Origin: an uncultured Verrucomicrobiales bacterium
GTDB lineage: Bacteria > Verrucomicrobiota > Verrucomicrobiia > Verrucomicrobiales > Akkermansiaceae
Assembly (NCBI GenBank): GCA_937934595.1
Contig: CALGZA010000025.1
Coordinates: 1-64,000 of the forward strand
DNA length: 64,000 bases
Direction of reading: 5' to 3'
This document shows positions 44,536 through 54,497 of the stretch, one piece after another (positions within the stretch are counted from its first letter, which is position 1; each line of letters begins with the position of its first letter). A model generated the notes under the pieces. The model worked only from the letters and a program-made list of their open reading frames with translations. It did no database searches and was not told the DNA's origin. Position numbers and translations under genes: made by a program.

Positions 44536-45390
44536 ATGATTATTTTTAGCAATTCAAGAGCTATTGCCACCACTGCAGCCATTCTCATATCCGCTGCAGC
44601 CTCCACACTCATGGCTCAGAATGCAAAAAATCCAGCATCAAAACCCGATATAAAAAAACAACCTACAACCGCTGAAGAAAAAAAAGTCCCCGCCCCACCC
44701 GTTAATGAGTTTAACGTCATCTCAAAGATCAAAAAAATCGACAAAAATACCGTCCAGATTGGTAAAGTCATAATCAGCAAAAAAGATCGCACCATTTCAT
44801 TCCCAGCAGAATCCGAAATCACCTCAGAAATCGTAGAGTGTGCCGTCGTCACTGCTGCCGGAAGAATTCACGAGTCTCTATTTGTAACCGAAACCAAACC
44901 AATCGACCTCAACCTTGGTTTTAAGCTCCTTGGCTTCAAAGAAAATAAATCAATCTTCCACGTATTCAAGAACGGCAGCCCTACTCTAGAATTTCAAAAA
45001 AGCCCTGAAGATCACATAAAAAAGTCGTTCTTCACTATCCACGTCAGCTGGACAGATGATAAAACAAAAAAAATAATCACCAAAAACATCAATGAACTAT
45101 TCGGCGGTGCTTATAAGAAAATCCCTGCCGCTGAAAGAGCTACTCAGCAATGGTCATACGGTGGATCATTTTTCCACAAAGGACAATTCGCCGCAGGACT
45201 CACACATGACCTCATATCCATTTTTGTAGAACGTGCCGCTGTAGGTAACTACTCAGGTAAATACAAAGAAAATGCCTCCGTCAAAGGAAACCAAAATGAA
45301 ATAAAATGGGCCGCCATCAGAAAAGCCATGCCTAAAAAAGGCACCCATGTAACCATCATCATTAAACCAGAATTAAAAAACTCAAAATAA
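44536..45390 (+). CDS. Secreted YdjY-domain protein
   Basis: A 284-residue protein with a signal peptide (ATTAAILISAAASTLMA) and a charged linker. The YdjY-like domain is recognisable from ISKKDRTISFPAES, VVTAAGRIHESLFVTETKP and NLGFKLLGF. YdjY proteins are common in Planctomycetes and Verrucomicrobia; their role is not known. It lies 49 bases after sodN and 8 bases before the squalene-cyclase-repeat gene, so the latter two probably form one unit. Confidence 0.8.
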   Translation: MIIFSNSRAIATTAAILISAAASTLMAQNAKNPASKPDIKKQPTTAEEKKVPAPPVNEFNVISKIKKIDKNTVQIGKVIISKKDRTISFPAESEITSEIVECAVVTAAGRIHESLFVTETKPIDLNLGFKLLGFKENKSIFHVFKNGSPTLEFQKSPEDHIKKSFFTIHVSWTDDKTKKIITKNINELFGGAYKKIPAAERATQQWSYGGSFFHKGQFAAGLTHDLISIFVERAAVGNYSGKYKENASVKGNQNEIKWAAIRKAMPKKGTHVTIIIKPELKNSK

Positions 45391-45398
45391 ATAAATCC

Positions 45399-46607
45399 AT
45401 GAAAACCAAAGCCAAAACAAGCATACTAACCGCAGGTGCTATTTCAGCAATCACCCTATCCTCAGTTTATTACTTACACGCCCAAAAACAAGACACTAAA
45501 CCCTCTGCTAAAACAACGCAGCCTACAGTAACCACACAGCCTGCCTATCTATCACTCAAGCTAGAACTAGAAAACGCCATTAAAACAGGCAATCAATACC
45601 TCAAAAAAGCACAAGATAAAAAAGGTTACTGGAAAGACAACACCATCCCAGCATACACCGCCATGGCCATCACCGCTGCCATGCGTGATCCAAATCTAGA
45701 CATAAAAAACACCCCAGAACATATCAAATCAGCATACAAATGGCTACTCTCCACACAGAAAAAAAATGGCGGATTCTACGTGAAAGGTCTAGCCACATAT
45801 AACACTGCCACTGGTATAATGGCTCTCGCCGCATCAGGTGACCCCGCACACATCGAGGCCATCCGTAATGGTCGTAACTTCCTCATAAGCCAACAGGCTG
45901 ACTTCGGTGATAACAAAGCCATGAAAAACCTAAGCGGCGGAGTAGGATACGGTGCTTCAGCGCCTCACTCCAACATGTCTACCACAACACTCTCAGTTGA
46001 AGCTATCAAGATAACTGAAGCCTTAGTCAAAGATTCTGCAGGAGAAAACCATCAAGACTTAGACTGGGATAGCCTCATAGAATTCGTCTCAAGATGTCAA
46101 AACCTTCATGAAACAAATAAGCAACCAGGAATTAGCAACGACGGCTCATACGTTTACTACCCAGGTGAATCAAAAGCAGGCACTCAGAAAAACGTAGACG
46201 GAACCGAAACACTCAGAGGATACGGATCCATGACCTACGCTGGCCTATTATCCATGATCTACGCTGACCTTGATGAAGAGGACCCCAGAGTCACCTCCGC
46301 AGTTGACTGGCTTAACAAAAACTTCACCACCAAAGAAAACCCAGGAATGGGACAACAAGGCCTCTACTACTACTTTAACATAATGGCTAAAGCACTAAGC
46401 GCAGCAAACATACAGACCATCACCACCAAAGACGGAAAAAAAGTAGACTGGCGCTCAGAACTCTCCAAAAAAATCCTCACTTCACAGCGAGAAGATGGAT
46501 CATGGACTAACAAAAACAGCCGCTGGTGGGAAAACCAACCAGAATTAGTCACCTGCTACGCAGTTCTAACACTTGAAACCATTCACGGATCATTACCAAA
46601 TAAGTAA
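45399..46607 (+). CDS. Secreted squalene-cyclase/prenyltransferase-repeat protein
   Basis: A 402-residue protein with an N-terminal signal/anchor segment (SILTAGAISAITLSSVYYL) and an alpha/alpha toroid of repeats of the squalene-cyclase type (QDKKGYWKDNTIPAYTAMA, QKKNGGFYVKGLATYNTA, REDGSWTNKNSRWWENQPE). The catalytic DxDD of true cyclases is not evident. Similar genes often occur beside MoxR/BatA clusters in Planctomycetes/Verrucomicrobia, as here. The function is unknown. It ends just before an intrinsic terminator. Confidence 0.82.
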   Translation: MKTKAKTSILTAGAISAITLSSVYYLHAQKQDTKPSAKTTQPTVTTQPAYLSLKLELENAIKTGNQYLKKAQDKKGYWKDNTIPAYTAMAITAAMRDPNLDIKNTPEHIKSAYKWLLSTQKKNGGFYVKGLATYNTATGIMALAASGDPAHIEAIRNGRNFLISQQADFGDNKAMKNLSGGVGYGASAPHSNMSTTTLSVEAIKITEALVKDSAGENHQDLDWDSLIEFVSRCQNLHETNKQPGISNDGSYVYYPGESKAGTQKNVDGTETLRGYGSMTYAGLLSMIYADLDEEDPRVTSAVDWLNKNFTTKENPGMGQQGLYYYFNIMAKALSAANIQTITTKDGKKVDWRSELSKKILTSQREDGSWTNKNSRWWENQPELVTCYAVLTLETIHGSLPNK

Positions 46608-46638
46608 AAGCCAAATCCAAACTGTAAATCACACACAT

Positions 46639-46670
46639 ACGCCAAGGCCACCATACCTTGGCGTTTTTTT
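46639..46670 (+). terminator. Intrinsic terminator
   Basis: A perfect 8-bp stem (CGCCAAGG / CCTTGGCG, 46640-46647 and 46656-46663) with an 8-base loop is followed by seven Ts. It closes the YdjY / squalene-cyclase-repeat transcript. Confidence 0.93.
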
Positions 46671-46944
46671 ATCTCCCCATCACCAATTAATCAACCAATC
46701 ATTAAATGGACTATTTTTAGACAAATATCATTGTAAAAATCGCTACTCCAGAGTAATTATTCCACAGCAATGATGAAATCATCTAACATATTCTACACTC
46801 CACTGATACCATGCACACCTCACAGCATTATCGAGTGTATCAATAGCACCGTGATCAAACAAAACCAGACTCGCTGAGACTTAATCACTAACTTCACAAA
46901 AAAATCAGCCCCATCACGCTGCTCATAACCTTTTCTCATTTAGA
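46671..46944 (+). promoter_or_regulatory. Intergenic region upstream of the MoxR/Bat operon
   Basis: Together with the terminator this is the longest gene-free stretch outside the rtc control region. No gene is seen. A possible promoter has TTGTAA at 46731-46736 and AATTAT at 46755-46760 with 18 bases between; both hexamers are only partial matches. A small palindrome (TACTC-CA-GAGTA, 46744-46755) sits between them. There is no Shine-Dalgarno before the ATG at 46945. Confidence 0.3.
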
Positions 46945-48468
46945 ATGAACCAAGACTACCCTATAGACTCACTGACGCAAATGGAAACCATGCTCGACCA
47001 CGGTAGACGTCGTGTCATCTCTGCAAATATTACCACCGAGCTCAGAGCCAGCTTTAACCTCATCACTCGCGGCGTAATCGCCATCGCCATTCTATTCCTC
47101 ATTCTTAGAGTCCTCGCATGGAGCTTTGGAACCCCATCTCCAAGTGGTCTCCAAATCATCACCATCACCACATTATTCGTCATATCAGTCTGCCTCTTCG
47201 CTATTTACAAAGGCTATAAAGGTGCCGCCACTAAAACACACCAAGTAGCAGAACGTCTCGACATCGCTCAAGAAACGCACAACAAGGTCGCAACCGCCAT
47301 AGAACTACTCAAATCAGGTGATGAATCACCATTCGCTCAAGCCGCCATCAGTGACGGCTGGAAAACACTCAAAGATATCCAGCAAGAAGAACCCCTCAGC
47401 AACGATCCAGAACTACCTTGGACAACCATTGCTCGTAACCTACTAATAGCTATAGCTCTATTCATAACCGCTATCTCGCTCACTCCAAAAAACATCCTAC
47501 CAGACCCTAATCAACCTAATCCTACCCCTATAAACAACATCGTCACCACACCTCTCGACCCTAAACTCATAAAGAACCAAACAGATAAACCATCTGAGGC
47601 TGAATCATCAGAGACTCCAAATACAGGCGCTAAGCCAAGTCCAATTAAAATCTCACCAGAAGCCAAACCTTCCCCGCCACAAACTCCTAATAAAAACAAT
47701 CCATCAAAATCAAAAGGCAAATCTGGAAACCACTCACCATCTGAGTCACGCAGCAGTAAATCCACTTCAAAAAGCAGCAGCTCAGGCAGCGGTGGTGGAT
47801 CAAAATCAAAACCATCCGACAAAAAACAAAAACCCGCTAAACCCAAAAAACCCAAAAAACAAAAACCCTCAAAGGATAAAAAAGACGACAAAAAAAGCAA
47901 AAACGGCGGATCAATAAGTGCTCGCGGCGCATCAGGCGCCAGCTCCAAATCATCCGCTCAAAACGAATGGTCTAGCAAAATCAAAGCAAAAGCCGAGGAC
48001 AGCGAAGACGCACCTCAAGACGAAGACCATGACGATGACGCTAAATCGGAAAACCTAAGATCCGGTGTGCAGCCTAGCCTCAAAAACCGCAGCGCCAAAG
48101 TTAGCCGTGACCTATCACTTTCAAAAGGAAAAGGAAAAAAACAAAAGAAATCTCGTGGACGTGGTGGCCCAGGAGGCGGTAAAAAATCACGCGGCACAGC
48201 CAGCATGATCATGGGTGTTCCTGTCCCTGGATTCGTCAAAGGTAGACTCCTCCCAGGCTCTACTAAAAGCACCCAAGAAGAAATAAAACCAACCCCAAAA
48301 CCAAGTAAATACTTCACTGCCTCAAACCTCAAATCAGCATCGCCTAAAGAAAACACACAAGAGCACTTCCGCCCTTCAACATCTACAGCCTTTCAAGCAA
48401 AACAGTATCTAATCAAATATCACGCCGAAAATGAAAACAAAACAAAAGACGACAAAGCCAGCAAGTGA
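46945..48468 (+). CDS. Membrane protein with long low-complexity tail
   Basis: A 507-residue protein. Residues 1-~190 carry three hydrophobic segments (LITRGVIAIAILFLILRVLAW, LQIITITTLFVISVCLFAI, and LLIAIALFITAISL). The rest is disordered, rich in Lys, Ser and Pro (SESRSSKSTSKSSSSGSGGG, KPKKPKKQKPSKDKKD), with a Gly/Arg stretch (RGRGGPGGGKKSRGTA). Homologous positions in related clusters hold a poorly defined membrane protein ahead of MoxR. It overlaps the MoxR gene by 38 bases, indicating coupling. The function is unknown. Confidence 0.75.
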   Translation: MNQDYPIDSLTQMETMLDHGRRRVISANITTELRASFNLITRGVIAIAILFLILRVLAWSFGTPSPSGLQIITITTLFVISVCLFAIYKGYKGAATKTHQVAERLDIAQETHNKVATAIELLKSGDESPFAQAAISDGWKTLKDIQQEEPLSNDPELPWTTIARNLLIAIALFITAISLTPKNILPDPNQPNPTPINNIVTTPLDPKLIKNQTDKPSEAESSETPNTGAKPSPIKISPEAKPSPPQTPNKNNPSKSKGKSGNHSPSESRSSKSTSKSSSSGSGGGSKSKPSDKKQKPAKPKKPKKQKPSKDKKDDKKSKNGGSISARGASGASSKSSAQNEWSSKIKAKAEDSEDAPQDEDHDDDAKSENLRSGVQPSLKNRSAKVSRDLSLSKGKGKKQKKSRGRGGPGGGKKSRGTASMIMGVPVPGFVKGRLLPGSTKSTQEEIKPTPKPSKYFTASNLKSASPKENTQEHFRPSTSTAFQAKQYLIKYHAENENKTKDDKASK

Positions 48469-49477
48469 AGCACCTGCATCTGACAGCCCAGTAGCCAAAG
48501 AACAAGCAGAACTCTTCCGCTCCGTATTCAACAAGCTTCAAAAAGAAATCCAAAAGGTTTTCGTTGGACAGGACGACATCGTCGAGAATGTTCTCAGCGT
48601 GCTCCTCTCAGATGGTCACCTCCTCCTCGAAGGTGTTCCAGGCCTTGGTAAAACTCTGCTCGCTAGCACCCTAGCAAAGACGCTACACCTAGACTTCTCT
48701 CGTATCCAGTTCACCCCAGACCTCATGCCAGCTGATATCCTAGGAACCATGGTCCTAGAAGATAATAAAGAAGGCGGTCACGAACTCAGATTCCAAGAAG
48801 GCCCCGTCATCTCTAACTTTGTCCTAGCAGATGAAATTAACCGTGCCACTCCAAAAACTCAGTCAGCCATGCTCGAGGCTATGCAAGAACGCCAAGTCTC
48901 AGTCGCCAGACAAACCATCAAGCTTCCCGAGCCATTCATCGTCATCGCTACTCAAAACCCAGTCGAACAAGACGGAACATACCCACTCCCAGAAGCACAG
49001 CTTGACAGATTCATGATCAAGCTCCAAGTAGGCTACCCAGCTGAAGAAGACTACCTCGGCATCCTCAACAGAACCACAGGAACACAAGTCTCTGACCTAG
49101 AAGCCGTCTCAAATGGCGAAGAAATCATTAAAATGCGCCAAATCGTCAGAAACATCCCAGTAAGTGAGCAAGTCCAGCGCTACGCAGTCAGACTCATCAT
49201 GGCAACTCAGCCAGGATCTCCATATGCCACTGAAGCAGTCAATAACTCAGTTTCCCTCGGCGCTAGTCCTCGGGGTATCCAAAGTCTCATCCTCATGGGT
49301 AAAGTACGCGCTCTCATCGGTGGCCGCTACGCAGTTTCTTGCCAAGACCTCTGTGACGTCGCTATCCCAGTACTCAGACACCGTATCATGCTCGGATTTG
49401 AAGGCATCTCCGCCCGCATCAGCACAGACGATCTCATCCGTGAAATCATCGAATCAGTTGAAAAACTCTCTGACTAA
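48431..49477 (+). CDS. MoxR-type AAA+ ATPase
   Basis: A 348-residue MoxR-family ATPase. Walker A is GVPGLGKTLLA, and the Walker B region is VLADEINRATPKTQSAMLEA. IATQNPVEQDGTYPLPEAQLDRF (shortened here) contains the family QDGTYPLPEA signature. MoxR proteins act as chaperones that work with vWA-domain partners. The next genes encode a DUF58 protein and two BatA/vWA-type proteins, the classic partners. Confidence 0.95.
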   Translation: MKTKQKTTKPASEAPASDSPVAKEQAELFRSVFNKLQKEIQKVFVGQDDIVENVLSVLLSDGHLLLEGVPGLGKTLLASTLAKTLHLDFSRIQFTPDLMPADILGTMVLEDNKEGGHELRFQEGPVISNFVLADEINRATPKTQSAMLEAMQERQVSVARQTIKLPEPFIVIATQNPVEQDGTYPLPEAQLDRFMIKLQVGYPAEEDYLGILNRTTGTQVSDLEAVSNGEEIIKMRQIVRNIPVSEQVQRYAVRLIMATQPGSPYATEAVNNSVSLGASPRGIQSLILMGKVRALIGGRYAVSCQDLCDVAIPVLRHRIMLGFEGISARISTDDLIREIIESVEKLSD

Positions 49478-49486
49478 TCACATTCT

Positions 49487-50371
49487 ATGAGTGACTTGTT
49501 TCCACCTGAATTCATCGCAGCTATCTCCAGCCTAAGGCTACGTGCTGGTTCCGTCCCCAGAGGCGGTAGGCACGGCGAGCACGGCTCAGCTCAGCTCGGT
49601 TCGGGTATGGAGTTTCGTGACTATCGCTCATACCAAGCAGGCGACGACCTGAGACGTATCGACTGGAACTTATACCAACGAAGCGGCAGCCTATTCCTTC
49701 GCCTGTTCGAGGAAGAAAGAAATCTCCCAGTAAACATCCTGCTAGACTGCAGTGACTCTATGTTCTTTGAGAAATCACCTCGTGCTAACGCTGCCAAACA
49801 AGCAGCAGCCATCATCATTGGTGCCGCCATCAATCAGCAAGATAACCCAAAACTCTACTCATTCGGTAAATCACTAGAAGTTCAGTTCCCTACCATTCAA
49901 GGCCGCCGCGCCATGCCTGCTGTCCTAGATAGACTGAACAAAATCGGCCCATCTGGCGCCACTGACCTACACAGCGTTCTTAAAAAATTCCAGTCATTCA
50001 GACAGCGTCCAGGCATACTTGTTATCATTTCTGACTTCTTCGATGAAGATGCCATAAATACTCTTGAAAAATCAATGAACGGACTAAGACACAAACTACT
50101 GCTTGTCAGAGTCGCTCGTAGCTCAGATGCCATTCCAGACCTCGATGGTGAACTCCTAGTAGAGGACTGTGAAACAGGATCAGGAAAGCACCTTACCGTC
50201 ACACCCAAAGCTATTGCAAACTACAAAAAAGCATTCGCAGACTTCGAAAAAAAACTCCTCGACTTCGCTAACAAACGCCACGCAGGTTATGTAACCCTGG
50301 ACGCAGACCAAGACGTTCTAAAACAATTCATCACAATCTTTAACGACGGTGTCATCACCACTCACGGATAA
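49487..50371 (+). CDS. DUF58 (vWA-like) protein
   Basis: A 294-residue soluble DUF58 protein. The signature LGSGMEFRDYRSYQAGDD plus RRIDWNLYQRSGSLFLR is followed by a von Willebrand fold with the MIDAS-like LLDCSDSMFF. It lacks the usual N-terminal membrane helices of longer DUF58 proteins. It starts 9 bases after the MoxR gene and abuts the next gene (TAA immediately followed by ATG), so all are cotranscribed. It is the expected direct partner of the MoxR ATPase. Confidence 0.92.
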   Translation: MSDLFPPEFIAAISSLRLRAGSVPRGGRHGEHGSAQLGSGMEFRDYRSYQAGDDLRRIDWNLYQRSGSLFLRLFEEERNLPVNILLDCSDSMFFEKSPRANAAKQAAAIIIGAAINQQDNPKLYSFGKSLEVQFPTIQGRRAMPAVLDRLNKIGPSGATDLHSVLKKFQSFRQRPGILVIISDFFDEDAINTLEKSMNGLRHKLLLVRVARSSDAIPDLDGELLVEDCETGSGKHLTVTPKAIANYKKAFADFEKKLLDFANKRHAGYVTLDADQDVLKQFITIFNDGVITTHG

Positions 50372-51979
50372 ATGATACATTTTAATTCCATGTCAGCAGG
50401 CTTGTTCACAGGCCTCGCTCTACTCACTCTTGCTATCCTAGCCGCTCTTCAGTTCCTTCGTGCTAAGCCAGAAAAAATCCGCGTCATCACTTCCATGTTC
50501 TGGAAAGATTCCATTAAACAGGAACAGTCCAGAACCTTACTAGGATCATTCCAAAACCCGCGCACCTATCTGCTCCTCGCAGCTATTGCGCTTCTCGCTC
50601 TTCTCGCTCTTGCTGACCCCATATTCGGATCAAAAAATACCAACAAAAAAGTCATCGCCCTTGAAGCCGGACTCGAAATGTCCACCAAAGACAACAGGTT
50701 CAATAAAGCACTCGAGCTAGCTTGGGATGAAAGTCGTAGCCTCGGTGAAGCCAATGTCGCAGTCGTAGTCGCTGACCCATACCCAAGAGTAATCAAACAC
50801 TTCAATGAAGGTATCGCCATTCTAGAAAGCCGTCTCGCTAAAATCAAACCATCAGAAAACCCCTCATCCAGAGACAAACTATTAAAAATATCAAAATCAC
50901 TCATTAACGATGCCGCAGACAGCCAAATCTCACTCATCACAGCGCAATCTACCTCCATCAATGATGAAAAAATTACCATATTCCAAGCCGGTGAACAAAC
51001 TAACAATATCTTCATACTATCATCCATTTACCATCCATCAGCCACATCTCCTAACAGCGGTGACCTCCACTGCCAAGTAGGATACACAGGTGATGCCCCC
51101 AGCACATTCACTATCAATATCAATAAAAATAATCAGTCTCTTAAACAAGAAACCTTCGAAATACAACCCGGCTCTACCAAATCATTCGTCGCTAGTAAAA
51201 TCATTGCCGACGGCTCTAGCATCAACATCAACATCGAGGGCGATGACCAAATCACCGGAGACAACACAAATGCATTCCTACTCCCAAACCGTAAGCCCAT
51301 TCTCCTCATCGCCGAAAACGGATTCGATCTACCTCCAGCCCTTAAAGCTGTCATAGAAAGCCTCCCCAGCGTAACAACTCAAAATATACCCAATAGCAAT
51401 CAATCTCCAATCCGCATCGGACCTGCAGGATCAAATGCTGAAATCCAAATCCATAAACGAACTACTTCAAAAGAGTTCATTCCCGTCACCACAACCTCGC
51501 ACCCTGCCGTAAAAAACCTTAATTTCGAAGATGGCCTATCAAAAGCACCACAAAATGCTCTAAAAAATATTGCTGACAGCAAACCCCTCCTCACAGCCAA
51601 CAATACAACTCTAGCTGCACTTAACTCTGAAAAAAATCAACTCCACATCTCAGAGGCATTACTAGACAAAGATGCCAGCATCGTAAAACGAGCTGCTTAT
51701 TTCGTATTCTGGGCAAAGCTCATCCAGCATCTCGCAGGATGGACAGAAGAACCACTCACGCTATCACCAGAACTAATAGCCACTAACACTGACGCTAATG
51801 CCTCGCCTAATGTCATGAAAGCAAGCTTCTCTAACTTTAACTCCATCACCAAAGGAGATACCGCTAATATCAGCAAAATCAGTGATACTCGCACTCCAGC
51901 TTGGTTCTGGCTCCTACTCCTCGCCCTAGCTCTCATGATCACCGAGGCAATACTTCATATCCGTAGAAAAATTACCTAA
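50372..51979 (+). CDS. BatA-N-terminal-domain membrane protein
   Basis: A 535-residue protein. The N-terminus has the BatA/aerotolerance-type helix pair (GLFTGLALLTLAILAALQFL, then YLLLAAIALLALLALADP). A long exported region with a vWA-like fold lacking a clear MIDAS (IALEAGLEMSTKDN) and a beta-rich section follow. A C-terminal membrane helix (WFWLLLLALALMITEAIL) ends the protein. The stop overlaps the next start by one base. Bat proteins link MoxR to envelope stress or peptidoglycan processes; the exact role here is not known. Confidence 0.82.
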   Translation: MIHFNSMSAGLFTGLALLTLAILAALQFLRAKPEKIRVITSMFWKDSIKQEQSRTLLGSFQNPRTYLLLAAIALLALLALADPIFGSKNTNKKVIALEAGLEMSTKDNRFNKALELAWDESRSLGEANVAVVVADPYPRVIKHFNEGIAILESRLAKIKPSENPSSRDKLLKISKSLINDAADSQISLITAQSTSINDEKITIFQAGEQTNNIFILSSIYHPSATSPNSGDLHCQVGYTGDAPSTFTININKNNQSLKQETFEIQPGSTKSFVASKIIADGSSININIEGDDQITGDNTNAFLLPNRKPILLIAENGFDLPPALKAVIESLPSVTTQNIPNSNQSPIRIGPAGSNAEIQIHKRTTSKEFIPVTTTSHPAVKNLNFEDGLSKAPQNALKNIADSKPLLTANNTTLAALNSEKNQLHISEALLDKDASIVKRAAYFVFWAKLIQHLAGWTEEPLTLSPELIATNTDANASPNVMKASFSNFNSITKGDTANISKISDTRTPAWFWLLLLALALMITEAILHIRRKIT

Positions 51980-54483
51980 TGTTCTTTCATCCACACATCC
52001 TCTGGCTACTCATCATCCCCATTCTCTTGCTCGCATGGCAAGTCATGACCACATCTGCTCAGACGCGTAATAAAATAATCACTCCAGCTGTCCTCAGATT
52101 TCTAGCCCTCACCCTCATCATCATCGCTGTCGCCAGACCATTTAAACAATCAGACGATGATAAAATACAAGTCGTAGCCATCATCGACTGCTCATCCAGC
52201 ATGGATCCAGCCTCCATCGAGTCCGCAACTAAAAAAGTAAATGAACTTTCTAACAAATTCGGATTAGACTCACTCAGCCTCATCATCGTTGACTCCTCAG
52301 CCAGAGAGGTGTCTCTAGAAAATGGCATACCCTCAGCTTCTGACATCATTAAACTAAGATCCGAGAAACCCGGATCTGTTATCGCAGACGCCCTCGCCCT
52401 CTCTGCAGCACTCTGCCCAAACAGCAACGACTCAGAAATCCACTTATTCAGTGACGGCCGCCAAACTCATGGAAACATCAACTCCGCTGCAGCAGACATC
52501 GGCAAACGTGGTATCAAGCTCATCACCCACACTGTCGGCTCCACTGCAAACGCAGAAACACTCCTACTCGGTATCAACGCACCATCCACAGCCTCAGTAG
52601 GAGAAAATACCCCACTCTTCGTCACTATCGACTCCAAGAACATTATCAACTCAGTCGCTCAGATCACAGACCCATCAGGAAAAGTCATCTCTTCCTCTAA
52701 AATCACACTCAGTAAAGGACTCAACAATATAGCCCTCACCATTCGCCCTAAAGAAAGCGGCCTCCGCCAATACAACATCACCTTAGACGGTAACAATAAA
52801 ACACTCTCCGCTTACATCAAAGTCAACCAAAGCATCCTAGGTATTCTGGAGTCCGCTCCAAAAGCTCCAGCCACAGCTGTGCTGACAGCAATGATCGGCT
52901 CTCAAACAAAAATAAAACCACTAAAACCAACTGACATAACTCCAGATTCCCTCAAAACAATCGATACCCTCGTCATCGCAGACACACCCATCAAAGAATT
53001 ATCAAGCCCTCAGCAACTAGCTATCAAATCATGGGTAGAAAATGGCGGTGGCCTCCTCGTTTCAGGTGGTAAAAACACATTCGGTCCTGGTGGTTTCGAG
53101 GACAGCACTCTCGCATCCATCCTACCGCTAAAATTCCCTCAGAAAAAAGAAGCACGTGACCCTAGCACCGCTGTCGCCATCATTATCGACACATCAGGAT
53201 CCATGGGACTAGAAGGCGTCAGCCTCGCTAAAGAAGTCGCCCGCCTCTCTCTCAAACGACTAAAACCTCACGATAAAGCAGGTATCGTAGAATTCCACGG
53301 TGCCAAACGCTGGGCCGCCCCTATCCAGTCAGCAGGAAACAACATCGCTATCCAGCGTGCCATTAACAGACTCGCTGCCGGCGGAGCAACTGTCATGTAC
53401 CCAGCTCTCGAAGAAGCACACTACGGCCTACTAAACGTCAGAGCCAGAACCAAACACGTCCTCATCCTCACTGATGCAGGTGTCGAGCAAGGAGCCTTCG
53501 AAACCCAACTCAGAAGAATGGCTGACGATGGCATTCACGTCTCTACTGTTCTCATCGGCCCTCGAGCAGGAGCAGGATTCCTATCTAAACTAGCCAGCTG
53601 GGGACGCGGTCAATTTTATAGCGCCCCAAACCGATTCCAAATCCCTGAAATCATCGTCAAACAACCCAGTGGTTCACTTCTTGACTCATTTGTCGAAAAC
53701 GAACAAAAAGTACAAACAGCACTCACCAGTCAACTTACCAAAGACTTATCACTCAAAGACGCTCCAACTCTAAGAGGCTACGCTAAAGCAAAACCCAAAA
53801 AAAGCTCAGAGCTCATCCTCCGCTCCAGCCGTGGGGACCCCATTCTCTCTCGCTGGAACTACGGACTAGGTAGAGTAGCCGTCCTCACCACAGCTCTCGG
53901 TGGAAAATGGTCAAATGATTTTTTCCAATGGCCCGCAGCCGCATCACTTCTCGCTAACATCACACGCCAGCTCACTGGAGTCTCTCAAAGAAACCCCATC
54001 AAACTACAAATCAACCAGTCACATGCTGGAATTGATCTCAGTATCCTATCCCTATCATCAGATAATATCCCATCATCTACGGCTCTAAATATCACAGTCA
54101 ATGATACAAATGGAAATACTATCACTAAGCAAACAATATCACCCGTCAAAGCGCAAACCTGGAACACCCGCATCAACAACCCAGAACCAGGTAACTACAC
54201 CATCCAAATCGCAAACGCCACATCCAACGAAATCCTCGCAGATGGAGCTGTATCTATTCCTAAAACAGATGAATTCACTAGCATCGAACCCAATGATACC
54301 GCTCTAGCTAAAGCGACTACTATTGCAAACGCGTTCAAAACAAAAGCTCTCCCCTCAACGCAAGCCATGCAAGCTCGTGAACTCTGGCCACTTTTCACAT
54401 CCCTCAGCATCATATGCTTCATCATCATGATTCTCACTCGCAGACTTCCAGAGAATCCTCTAACTTCACTTTTTAACAAATAA
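51979..54483 (+). CDS. Membrane protein with two von Willebrand A domains
   Basis: An 834-residue protein. Two N-terminal membrane helices (ILWLLIIPILLLAWQVM and LRFLALTLIIIAVARP) precede a first vWA domain with MIDAS DCSSSMD. A glutamine-amidotransferase-like segment (VENGGGLLVSGGKNTFGPGG) then leads into a second vWA domain with an intact MIDAS (IIDTSGSMG). A C-terminal membrane helix (LFTSLSIICFIIMIL) ends the protein. This layout is typical of large Bat-cluster proteins in Planctomycetes/Verrucomicrobia. Metal-dependent protein binding at both vWA domains is expected. Confidence 0.88.
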   Translation: MFFHPHILWLLIIPILLLAWQVMTTSAQTRNKIITPAVLRFLALTLIIIAVARPFKQSDDDKIQVVAIIDCSSSMDPASIESATKKVNELSNKFGLDSLSLIIVDSSAREVSLENGIPSASDIIKLRSEKPGSVIADALALSAALCPNSNDSEIHLFSDGRQTHGNINSAAADIGKRGIKLITHTVGSTANAETLLLGINAPSTASVGENTPLFVTIDSKNIINSVAQITDPSGKVISSSKITLSKGLNNIALTIRPKESGLRQYNITLDGNNKTLSAYIKVNQSILGILESAPKAPATAVLTAMIGSQTKIKPLKPTDITPDSLKTIDTLVIADTPIKELSSPQQLAIKSWVENGGGLLVSGGKNTFGPGGFEDSTLASILPLKFPQKKEARDPSTAVAIIIDTSGSMGLEGVSLAKEVARLSLKRLKPHDKAGIVEFHGAKRWAAPIQSAGNNIAIQRAINRLAAGGATVMYPALEEAHYGLLNVRARTKHVLILTDAGVEQGAFETQLRRMADDGIHVSTVLIGPRAGAGFLSKLASWGRGQFYSAPNRFQIPEIIVKQPSGSLLDSFVENEQKVQTALTSQLTKDLSLKDAPTLRGYAKAKPKKSSELILRSSRGDPILSRWNYGLGRVAVLTTALGGKWSNDFFQWPAAASLLANITRQLTGVSQRNPIKLQINQSHAGIDLSILSLSSDNIPSSTALNITVNDTNGNTITKQTISPVKAQTWNTRINNPEPGNYTIQIANATSNEILADGAVSIPKTDEFTSIEPNDTALAKATTIANAFKTKALPSTQAMQARELWPLFTSLSIICFIIMILTRRLPENPLTSLFNK

Positions 54484-54497
54484 GCCCACTCTATCTC